Assembly (NCBI RefSeq): GCF_045679555.1
Contig: NC_092087.1
Location: 21,381,925-21,445,924 of the forward strand
Length of the DNA stretch: 64,000 bases
Direction: 5' to 3'
DNA from: Salvelinus alpinus
Lineage: Eukaryota > Chordata > Actinopteri > Salmoniformes > Salmonidae
In this document: piece after piece, positions 35,997-47,900 of the stretch
Numbering within the stretch: position 1 is the stretch's first letter
Layout: every line of letters starts with the position of its first letter
The notes under the pieces: generated by a model
Database searches by the model: none
Seen by the model: only the letters and a program-made list of their open reading frames with translations
What the model was told of the DNA's origin: nothing
Made by a program: the position numbers and the translations under genes

Positions 35997-38900
35997 TCAG
36001 GAGGAGGAAGGAATAATTCAGTTTTTTAGGAAAAATATCAAATCGAAGATGCACTAAATTACAGACTTAGGCTACCTACTTGAACTTTTTAGTTTTCTAA
36101 AGATCTCTTCTGAATATAATACACAGTATTTCCCACCTCTTTCTCGGAAATAGACCACAATGTCTTGCACTGGTATACTGCTTCCCCTTGTATTTTTCCC
36201 CCCAGGCCCTGTCTTGTGCCATTGTATAATATGCCATATGTAATATGGTGTTTGAGATGCAAGACCAGATGGTTAATTGTATTTTAGCAAGACAAGTTCA
36301 CAGTGTGTTCATGCAACAGTACAGCAGGAATACGCTATGCAGATTTCCTGGAACCAAATCATGCCTAATATCTCTGACATACAGAGAGGCACACTCACTC
36401 ACGGAGAAGCACTGTGCTTGGCTGGAGATTGATCAATACTCAACTGATTTACTGTGAGAAGGACAGCACTAGTGTTTGTGGAGTGCGCTCATCATTCTAG
36501 AATCTATCATCATTGGCCAGTGGAATGAGAGAGCCATGTTTATGGAAGCTAACAAGGTGTACCACATCTCTTTTTGAATGTGCAAAAGAACAGGGGCATA
36601 ACATTTTCTTGTGAATTTATAACTGACTTGCAAATAATAGGCAAAGCCCTGCTCAAGACTGTGTGACATGTAGCCTATGCTTTGGTTTGGAGACATGTAA
36701 GCACACGAGGCCATAGCTCCTGGTCAGAGCGACTTTGGGGAAAAGTGGGCAGCTGCCACACTCCACTTTCAGATGAGGGAGCAGCGTTATACCCCTTAAA
36801 TGACAGATTTTTCACAAATGTGAAACCCATTCAAAAGATTAGGGGACATAATCTGGAAGTAAATCAGAAGGGGCAATCACTTTCACTTGGTAATTTTTCA
36901 CGGGCTGCAGCTCGTTCTAGCTATTTAATAAGCTAACTAGCTACAGAAATGAACAAACTACCTAGCAAAACAATACAAAAACATGAAAGGATGGCTAGGT
37001 ATGTCAATTTAAAAAATCAGATGACCCACAAGTTTCAAACCAAAGGAGGAAAGATGAAGGCTTCATTCAGCAGGCACTAGGTAGCTGTGTGATTCTAGCT
37101 AGCGTTAGCTACACCACTTTTTTTCACTGAGCTAGCCAGCTCGGTATATTGAAGCCAGTCACAAAATGAAATTGGGTGAAAATCCGTTACTCACTGAAGT
37201 AAAGTTGTTGCTGGAGTGCTGACAAAAGTTTTTAAGCTGTCATTTCATCATATGAAATAAACTACTTCTGAGCACTTTGTTAACCGCCAGACCAGATCTG
37301 GTGCATATGCGCGCATGCAGCTTGTATTGTAGTTCAGATCTGACACATGCAGTTGGACCAGAGCAAATCATCAGCCTACATTTAATCTTGGTTAACCCAG
37401 AACTCAAATCTTGCGTAAATTGGTCGGATGCTATGTTTATGTTGTCTGTCCATGAGAGATTAGTCTACATTGAATCCATGAGGTGAATACTATGCGGGTA
37501 GGTAGTGAACTACTTTGTTGTTTAGGGCAATGTCAGAAGTTTCTACTATTACTGAAGCTCTACCATTGTGGACATCTATGGCAGATTCAAGGCACCACGG
37601 TTATTGTGATTCCAAAGAAAGTACTCTTGAGATTGGCGTAGAACAATGGAGCACTTGTGGTGTTCTGAGAGTCCTAACAAGCCTGGTTACAGTTCACCTG
37701 CACAGTGAAAGGATCGCGTTCTCTCTCAGTGTTTGACAGGCATTGCATTTGAAGTATAGGGCGGCCTACTGAGGAGATGACACATGACAACCCTCCTAGT
37801 AGGTGCTGTGACATGAGCATGTTTCACCTGCAGGGGCCTCGGTGTCCTCGTGGTGCTTCAAGGTTTGTGTGGGGTGGAGCAGCATACTCGTGTTCACCCC
37901 ACCTCTCCAGCCTCTCCCAGGCCTCATCATCACTCCTCCAAGTAGCCACAGTAACAGGACTGAGACTCCATGCTACGTCTCAGTGTGCCTGAGCACTGAG
38001 CAAAGGGAAAGTGTAGCAGACTAAGTCCTAAAATCCCTGTTGAGTATTAATAGCCCGGTTAAGCTGGTTTCCAGGGAGCATATGCCCAGCATTTTAAACC
38101 TCACTTTTTTCTCTCTGATCTGGGATTGGTACTATGCGACAGTAATTGCTTTTGTGTCATGTCTGACAGTTAGGTGTGTCTCTCCAGGAAATATTACCCT
38201 CTGCTAGGACGACTCGTTGCTGTCTGTGATAGTATTTATACACTTCTCAGAGAGCTGTGATCTCATGGATTGAAGGAGAGAAGGCAATGTTATTTGAAGA
38301 ATGTGACCTGTTGAATCTTTTAACCTCTGATAATCACGATCATCCAAAGCATGTCGTAGTAATGTGAAAATTTTGAAATAAGTCTTTACAGTGTTTAGTA
38401 CAGTGGGCTTCCTGCGTAAACTACAATTTATTTGATCTAAACCAGCATTGTTTTAAGCATTTCGATGGCCGCCTGTTTTATGTTGATTCCTGTCTCCGTT
38501 CCTCAGTGTATGCCCTCTGGGTTGCGTCCTACTGTACCCTGCCATTTCCTGCACAGTTTGCCAACTGTTCTTAAAAAGGAAACCCCACAACTGTTCATTC
38601 CCTTCCTTCCCACTGTTTAGCATTTGCATATAACCCTCCCCATTCTGTCCCCCTAACCTGGTCTCCTTCACTCCCTAAACCCACTTCCTCTCCCTCTCTC
38701 ATATAGCCATCCCTCTCTTCTACTGCTCCGTTTTCTGTCCCTGGCTCCTCCTCCTGTGCTTACCCATCCAGCTCTTCCCTCTCTTCCTTCATGCGTCCCA
38801 TGACAGCTAATCGCTGGACGCTGTGGCGTTTGTTGGCCAAGTTTTTGCTGTGTGCTTGGTGCTGGTCTGGAGCGGCTATTTTTACCTCTGTCACAGATAA

Positions 38901-41900
38901 TCAGATATCCCATTATTGTGCTTTGCAGGTAGCCAGCCTCGGAACCGGAGGAGGAACTAGTGTGTTTTCTGTCAGGACTCACACTGTTCAAGATCTGATC
39001 ATCTCTTTGCTATGTCTAAAGAGCTCTACTATCCCCAATCTGATCAGGCCAATGTGTTTACCTACAAGAGAATCAAAATGTCTAAAATCACCATCCTGTT
39101 ATATTTATTTAGCTACAGTCATGTCCTTGTTATACTGACAACCGCTTCCATGCCCTTTTGGCAACTTTCCACTGCTTTATATGTCATGTACTGAATGTTA
39201 TGAATTTGATAATAAATCTTCACCTGTTTTCTCTGTCTTTCCAGACTGCCTTTTCAAGCTGTGCCCCATGAACAGGTACTCTGCACAGAAACAGTTTTGG
39301 AAGGCAGCAAAACCAGGTGGAAACAGCACCACTGACACAGTGCTCCTCAACAAACTCCACGTGAGTATTTCACTGCCCATTATGCCTGCTGGTTCTAAAC
39401 TACGTGCATTGCCGTGTTGCTGAGATCGAGCAAATCATTACAAGTGAAACACTCTCCAAGTTTATAACACGACATAAACCCAGATCTATATTCCATAAAG
39501 TACGGCTTCTTATTCTTAATGTGTTTTTGGAGCACTAAATCTAATTGGTGGCCATTATATTCTCTGACATCTCGTTTTATCCCTATATTTCAGCATGCTG
39601 CTGATCTGGAGAAGAAGCAGAATGAATCAGAGAACCGAAAGCTGCTAGGAACTGTTATCCAGTACGGAAATGTCATTCAGGTATGAGCAGGAAGAATAGG
39701 GGTGATAAGGTAACAAGGAGATTGAGTTTGGTAAAGCCACAATACAACAGTGTCATTAAGGTTAGTGGAAAGCCTGGAGCAGAGAGGCAATACAGCTCTT
39801 CCATAAATGCAGCGAATTATCATCCAGGCCTTGTCATCCCCTGCATATGTGACCAGTGATAGTCTCCTATGCAGAAATTCGATCATCAGGCCACAGGGAA
39901 ACGGGTCTAAAGATCCACTAGAAGTACATCCTATAGTGTGTCAGTTGATTTCAAGTGACAGACCCTCAACCAGAACACCCTGGTAGTTGTGATATCTGTC
40001 ATCTAAAAACACCAACATATACTGTATCTATTTTAGGGCAGCTGTCTCCTGAACTTTAGTCCTGAACATGCTCTCAGAATTGTATTGGCGGAAGTGGTAC
40101 AGTAGGTGTATTGGGTTTATGCGTTTTAGGGGTGTGATGACAGGTAAGGTATTGAGGGCAGTAGGGTACAGCTATGCTCCTCTGCCAGTGTTTGATATTT
40201 ACCACAGGCTTACTGTGGTAAGTGGTTGCAGCACTTGAGAGCATGCATTGTAAACACATGTATCTGTAATTGTCTGAGACATTTCAAACGACAATTGTCT
40301 TGTTTTTTCAGTCCCGGCATTCTCCCTCAAAACAAACAACCACAAAGGTTGGTTAAGGTCTAGTCTCCCAGTACCAGACATCACACTGAATAGTTGTTTG
40401 AGGGGTCGATGCTGGTTGAGTCAACATGGTTGATTTCTTGGGTGAAATTATGGGGCAAAGGAGGTCATGAGAAACATTTTTGAAGTAAGGCCTTGGAGTA
40501 TTATAAAAACAATTCCAGGGGGAGAAAAGGGTCCAGAAAGAATTCAAGTGTGATATTTTCAAATGGCACATTCTTTTGGGGATTTTCAGGAATGGCCACT
40601 GTGCCAGTATTTGACATCTAACTCAATCTCTTCCTGTAGATATACTCCTTAATAGACACAGACCGTGACATTAACAGTATCTGTCTATTAAACCCCAATA
40701 GACAAAGTAAGAGACTTCTATAAGCATTACATATTTAAACTTGATAAAACTCAAATTGGAAATGTAAACATGCATGTTTACATGCACTTGCAACTTTGTC
40801 TGTTGTTTGCCACTCTGTTCCAGCTGTTGCACTTGAAAAGCAATAAGTACCTGACGGTGAATAAGCGTCTCCCTGCCCTGTTGGAGAAGAATGCTATGAG
40901 GGTGACGCTGGACTCTGCAGGCAACGAGGGCTCCTGGTTTTACATCCAGCCCTTCTACAAGCTGCGCTCCCTGGGAGACAGTGTGAGTGTCCAGCCCAGT
41001 GTTGGCTTTAGTGTGGGTCAAAGGTCAGATAGGAAGTCTGGTCATGTCTCTGTAGATAAACAACGAAGCCCAGACAACAGCCTTTCCACTCAAGATCAAG
41101 ATGCGATGCTCGTTGTTGTGATTCTTAGTTATTGGTGAATTTTCAATTTGTTAATTGATTGTCTAGCATTTAATCATTCAGGCTAGCTGGTCCCAGTTGT
41201 ATTTGTCCATAGACATGTAGGTAGAGAGTGATTAAGAGCCTAACAGGTCATGATCTCACTGAAAGTTCACCTGAACAGTCTGGCATGCAAGATTCGAAAA
41301 GCTCCTGGTATACACCCTGAGATTCATTAAAACACCCTGAGATTCATTAAAACACCATGAGATTCATTAAAACACCCTGAGATTTATTAAAACACCCTGA
41401 GATTTTTAAAGCTCCTTGCGTCAGTGACCACAGCAAAGATCATTAACACAGGGGTCTCTAGGACAGCACTTCTCTGACGCTTGATGCCGCTGAAGTTTAC
41501 CTGCTTTATAAATAGAAGCCGTGGTGCAGAGAATTGACAAGTTGTAAGATTTAATTAATACATCATTTCCTATTTTGACATTGTGTTGGCCTTAGGGTGT
41601 GTACCGGTTTAATTGCAAGTAGGCTACTATAGGTCATCATCATTAGCTTTAGCCATTAGGGTTTTTCAGGCTGAATTATTCCTGTGCTGATGAGAGGTCC
41701 AGTGTGGCCACCGAGTGCTTGGTAGTCAACATGGTCTGATGGGAATAAGTCGAACAATGTGTTATCATATTTGCCTGGTGTTACATAGCACCAGTAACTA
41801 GCTATAACAACATTGAGGACAGAGATTTTAGGGAAAAATTTGGATAAAGGTTGTTAAAAGGAATTCATTATGCAGTGCTCAGACCCGTTTGGCAGTACAT

Positions 41901-44900
41901 CCTGTGCATCAGCAGGACTTCACCTTGCTATTATGATACCACAGCTTTTCTCTCATATTATGCAATCAACTGATGCCAAAAGTTGAGAGGTTCTGTTTAT
42001 CTTGAAGGGCACTTTTCTCCGGCTCTAAACTGGACTGACCCCTTACTTTCTTTCCTTGTGTGTGTCTCTGGGCTGTCATGCGTAACAGCTCTCCTGGGGC
42101 CTCTGTAGATGAGCAGATAGCACACTCTGGAGGACACTAGTGGTTGTACAAGTGTTATTTGTGGTTTTCTACTGGCTGAAGGGTCTGATAAAGACAATCA
42201 CACTGCCTCTCTGTTTGCTGTGTCTCTGAGGGTTTCTGTACAGTAAGTGTGGACAGTTGTGTGTTTCTGTGTGGGAACGTGTGTTTCTGTGTGTTTCTGT
42301 GTGTGGCTGTGTGTGGCTGTGTGTGAATGTGTGTGGCTGCGAGTGAACGTGTGTAGTTGATCATGGATCACTGTGTGTATAATAATGCTATTTGATTGCT
42401 CCCCTGTATGTCTAGGTGGTGATTGGAGACAAGGTGGTCCTTAACCCTGTGAACGCTGGACAGCCTCTTCATGCCAGCAGCCATCAGCTGGTAGACAACC
42501 CAGGATGCAATGAGGTAGAATACATGTTTCATCTTCATTGTCTCCTAGGTGGAGACTGCGTTTGTAACAGAAACCATATTCTCCATTGTTATGTAAACCA
42601 AGGTGTGCCTGCACATTTCACTTCCTCAAATCACAAGTAGTGCAGGTTTTAACCATGTTGACAAGTGTGCCTTATTCTTAATTCTCATGTCCTCTCAAAG
42701 ATGAGGAAACATATTCACTGTACAACTAGCTCCTCTCTTATGCTTGTTTCATATATACTAATCATCGACAGTATTATCTTGAGTTCATTAAGTGAGGGTC
42801 CTTAATCCACTCTTAAGGCTCAACCGCCATTAAGACAATTGACTCTTCAGTTAAAGACTATATCATTACTGTGCTCCTCCTTACAAACCCAGCAGACTCC
42901 CAGGCTCATTTGTTTTTGTCACTTTTTTAAGCCAAACTTAATTATGTGAATAAATGTCTTTACCTTAGCCTTTCCTGACTCATCCTCTTGGTTTTCAGGT
43001 GAACTCCGTGAACTGCAACACAAGTTGGAAAGTAGTTTTGTTTATGAAATGGAGCGACAACAAGGAGATTATTCTTAAAGGGGTAGGTACTCTGATAGTT
43101 GATTAAAATGTATTAGACACAATAACACATTAAATAGGGTAGCTGGCTCTCCTTCCCCATGATACTGACTGGTGTCTATGTTTGTGTTGCCAGGGTGACG
43201 TTGTTCGGCTGTTCCATGCAGAGCAGGAGAAGTTCCTGACATGTGACGACTTCAAAAAGAAGGAGTATGTATTTCTCAGGACTACAGGACGTCAGTCCGC
43301 CACCTCCGCCACTAGCAGCAAGGCATTGTGGGAAGTGGAGGTGAGCATAGAACATGTAGATAGTAGATACATGGTCTGAGTCATGGTACACAATCATGCC
43401 ACAGGAGGCTGCTGAGGGGAGGACGGCTCATGATAATGGCTAGAATGGTGTGAATGGAATGGTATCAAACACAAGAAAACCATGTTTTTAATGTGTTCGA
43501 TACCATTCCGTTCCAGCCATTACTATGAGCCCATCCTCCCCAATTAATGTGCCACCAGCAGTTTGTGAATCACACATATGACAGTGATATTTATCGACAT
43601 GGTTACACACAACCTTTGATTGTGGAAGCCTTGCATTGCCACGCCATTCTGTAGGTTGTTCCAAAGCTTAAGGCCTGGAACAGAGAGAACCAGGTGAAAC
43701 TATGTGGGTTGTCCTGCATCTTACAATGTGTTTTTAGTGGTATGTTATCAGTCCAGACGTTGTCCAGACGTTGTCCTCATGCTGTCAGGTGTTGCATTCT
43801 TCTGTCAGGTGGTCCACCATGACCCGTGTCGGGGCGGGGCTGGCTACTGGAACAGCCTGTTCAGGTTCAAACACCTTGCCACAGGGTCTTACTTGGCTGC
43901 TGAGGTGAGTCCCCTTACAGTGACAGAGGCATATTACATGGTAGTCTACCAGCCAACCACTTGCATAGATCATTTGATTTATACCTGGGAGTATAACGCA
44001 CACAATCATCTTGCAGTACTTCATTATGCGATCTGAAAGTCTTAACGACAGGGCTTGATTAAGTTTAAGTTGGATTGACTTCATAGTAATTTATAAGAGG
44101 ACTATGTATTACCTCTTGCTTCCTCACATGTTGGAGTTAAGTATCCTATTCTGGTTCTTGATCTATTTTCAGGTGAATCCTGACTATGTGGAAGAATGTC
44201 CTGAGCCCCGATCCTCAGTAAGTCAACCAGAGACAGCTCTATATCTGTGTTTCATGTCTATGTTGTGTTTGCTGTCTTGCCCTACCTACTGCTGCTGATC
44301 TGTGGTGGATCTTGTTTCCTCTCCAGGTGGTGGATTTTGTTCCCTTTAACTTCCAGGTACTGTGCCTGTCCTTGTGTTTCATCCTCTCAAATACTTCACT
44401 GATGAGTTGAGGGACTCTTTAACCATGTTTTAATAATCAACTCACCCTCTTGAAGAGAACTAACTAAACTAAATTAGTGTCCCCCAATTCAGGCTACTGT
44501 TTGTGTGTAGTGTGTTTGAGTAGTTATTATGAAAACAATTCTCTATATGGTGGCGAAAGCTGCCGCAAAAACCTGTCCGTTTGTTCTGACCTCTGCTGCT
44601 AATTTCTTTAAAGTAAAGAATATTTCAGTGAGTGCATGTTTTTCCTTTATTCAACCATTCTCTATTACCATCTATTATCATTTGAAACTATTTCTGTATA
44701 TTCTGAAAGGAGAGTTTCTTTTTGTAACATTGGCAGCTCTGGTAGTTGTGGGAGAGCACCACAGCATGTAAGCTGTATATGGTACTAGAGCTCACATATA
44801 GATGGCAGTATAACACCATATTACTGTGGATGGAGTCATTATACAGTGTATATATGGAGGGAATATGCCAAAGAATATTATTTTCTGGGGTGGAATCCAG

Positions 44901-47900
44901 GGTCTGCTTTCCAGTGGCGATTTTAGCATGTAAATCTTGGTGTGGCAAAATAAATTGAAAGTGGGATGCATGCCAGCAAAGCCACTCCACAACACAACAC
45001 AACACTAAACAATACATTAATTGCACTATAACGATGACAAACGGTGCCCACAAACTGTTAGGGCCTACATAAAGCTGTCCCAACAGCAGTCCCAACATCT
45101 TACCACTGCTATACCTGGCTATCAGCGGAGCCTTGTCTGGCAGCGAAACAGTTCATTCAGCCTCATTTATTGCCTTTAAAAAAAGCATAGCTTATTTGGC
45201 TGACTTGTTTAAATAAATGTGGTTTCTAATGACAATTGAGATGTACAAACTATGGCATAATGGACGACAAGCGGATAAAAAGCAATCCGTAATTCGATTA
45301 AGCCATTAATGAGCTAGGACGGATAAAGGGTAAATGGACCAAATGATTAGGGTGAGGTACAAAGGCTACTAACATTTTACTACACAACATACACATAGTA
45401 TTACTTTCTTAGCTACAGTATATATATCTCCCTGGCATATTACATAATTTATGCAGCAGTATACAATAAATGTTTGGACTCACCTTGATGTGCTGTGCTC
45501 ACTTGAACAGGAAGGGGGCACGACGGTCCTTCGTGTGCAAATTTTGTCATCAAAGTCTGGCATTCTCTGGATTTATGGTACTTTCAAAACAACTGGGAAC
45601 TCGGAAAAAAACAAGGTCGAATCATGATGACGTCATTGATCTTGTGGTTGTAGCTCTAGAAAGAGTCCGAATTTACAGTTCTGAGTTGGATGACCGTTCA
45701 AAACGTATTTTCCCAGTCGGAGCTCGTTCAATCCCAACTTCCCAGTTGTCTTGAACTCAATGAAGTCAAGTTTTCACAGTTCCGAGTTAACAGGTGTTTT
45801 GAGCACAAATCATGCTTCATTGACAGCATGGCCAATGTTGAAAGTTTATTATTTTAAACTTGGAAAAGAGCCCCTTAATCCCAGATTTGGGACCACACAG
45901 CCACTGTCACTGATTCCTTCCAAACCACTCATTGTTGAATTTGCGATTTTCAACTTGTTGTGTGATGTTTATGTCCAATGGCTGATGAGCACCAATACAT
46001 TTGATCTATAATTTCTCTTCATTATTTCTCTTCATATGACAAGGATAAAAAAAGGATTTGCCAGTAGATTGTCGACTTGATTCATGATGATGACTGCTAG
46101 CTAAGATTTTGAAAGTATGATGTTGACATGATCAGTCCAATCAAGCTACTGTACATATAATGTGATTGGATGTAATTTTATCTGTGGCCAATGACCTTGA
46201 GCCTTCTTGGATGGACACTTCTAATGTAACTCTATGGTAGCACGCAAGGGGCTAGAATTTTCTAAGTCTACCCTTAGACTTGCCGGTGACGTAGTGTCCC
46301 CATGAGTGACAGAACACTGAGCCAATCACGGTGCAATGCTCCATATTTTCTGCTGTCTTGCCCCACCACCACAGAAAGCACTGAGCTAGGCTGAAACACC
46401 TACATTTTGGAGCAGCCTTACGCAAGAAAACAAAAAAGAGACCATGTTTGTATGCGGCTTTATTAACTCAATGATATATATATATTTTTTTTACATTGTT
46501 TGCAAACTGATATGTGATATGCTAGAAATGTCGGGCTCAAAACAGGTGGGGCAAAACAATGTTGGGCTCAAAACAGGTGGGGCTCTGCCCCTCTCCTCTC
46601 CCTGACCTGAATGACGGGTCGCCACTGCTGCTTTCCACAATTTGTTTCCGTCACTGAATTTACAGCTTTCAAAAAATACTTACAGATGATAAAATATGAC
46701 CATATGAGGCTAAATACATCATGAATTGAATTAGCTTTTAGATCCATAAACTTGACAGGATGAGTCAACCACACATTATCTCTTCTAAAAGTGGAAAATG
46801 TCTCTGAATTGGCATGACTCCAATCTCAATATAACCTCATGCTCAGTCTTCATCTGATTGGTACTGATGAGTACAGCAAAGGAAAGATGTTTGGGTGGGT
46901 GTATTTGTCTTGGGGGAAGCTGGAGGGAGTTTGGTAAATTATTCCCGATGATGATTTCTCTCTTCTTACTGTACTGTAAAGCTGCAAATTAGAAAATGTC
47001 TTTAATGACTGTGGTAATCCAAACAATGTTGCAATGCTTTATCATCTTAATGTGATCCACTGATATAGCATTGATTAAGCTATTGTTGCCATGCATAAGT
47101 CAAACTATAAACAGATTGTAGGAAACGTGTGCAACATCTTCATGCTCTCAGCCTCATCTGTTACACACAGTCACAGACAGTAATATCACTGCATTGAAAT
47201 TATGAACTGAACTGCTGAGTTCAATTTTAGTATGAAGCTCCATAAACTGACAGTCTCCTCTCCCTACTGTACCTGCAGTTGGACTCGGACCATGAAGCCC
47301 TGCGAGCGCGTCTGCGAACCCCTCAAGAGAGGGTCATGTACCAACTGGTGTCTGTCCCTGATGGCATGGACATCTCCTCTATCTTTGAGCTGGACCCAAC
47401 CACCCTGAGAGGGGGGGACTCCCTGGTGCCCAGGTACACCGACAAATATCACTCCCCTCCACAGATGCATTACATTCTATGATCTGCCTTTCGTCGCATC
47501 TTCAATCAACCTGGTCTAAATAGCACGGGTGTGATGCTTGATACAAATCTGTCTCATCATGGCAAGGGGTGGCCATGTGTGGGGCTCTGCTTCCTCCTGT
47601 AGCGTCCATGTTACAGACTGCTGCTGCTGACAGTCACGTTGTGTTGACTGGACGGGGGACCCACCATGACATATGAAACTGCTGTTGATGCGGCTGCTCT
47701 TCACACCTTCCATTTTTTTTCCTGTCTGGCAGGGGCTCTGGGCTCAGTCCCTTCGTAGGCAGGATTAGGGCATTTCATAGGCTTCTGGGCAGCGACAGAG
47801 GAGGGCCTTCGGGGGTGTCTAATCACAGCCTAGTTAGTCTAAGAAACCCAGGAGCAGCATTTACAATTCAGAGATGGTCATTTCAGTGCAATTTTAGGAT

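Noticed and set aside
38668-38991. 107-codon minus-strand frame
   Set aside because: Arises from a C/T-rich tract; low complexity and no domain.
40983-41138. Read-through of exon 5 as an alternative end of itpr1
   Set aside because: The frame stays open for 52 codons after the donor, but the sequence is unlike the family and the GTGAGT donor is strong.
41311-41410. Possible CRISPR-like or regulatory array
   Set aside because: Head-to-tail 20-bp units without spacers; ordinary tandem repeat.
45470-46011. Possible hAT transposase fragments
   Set aside because: The two frames show none of the hAT catalytic or dimerisation motifs I could recognise.
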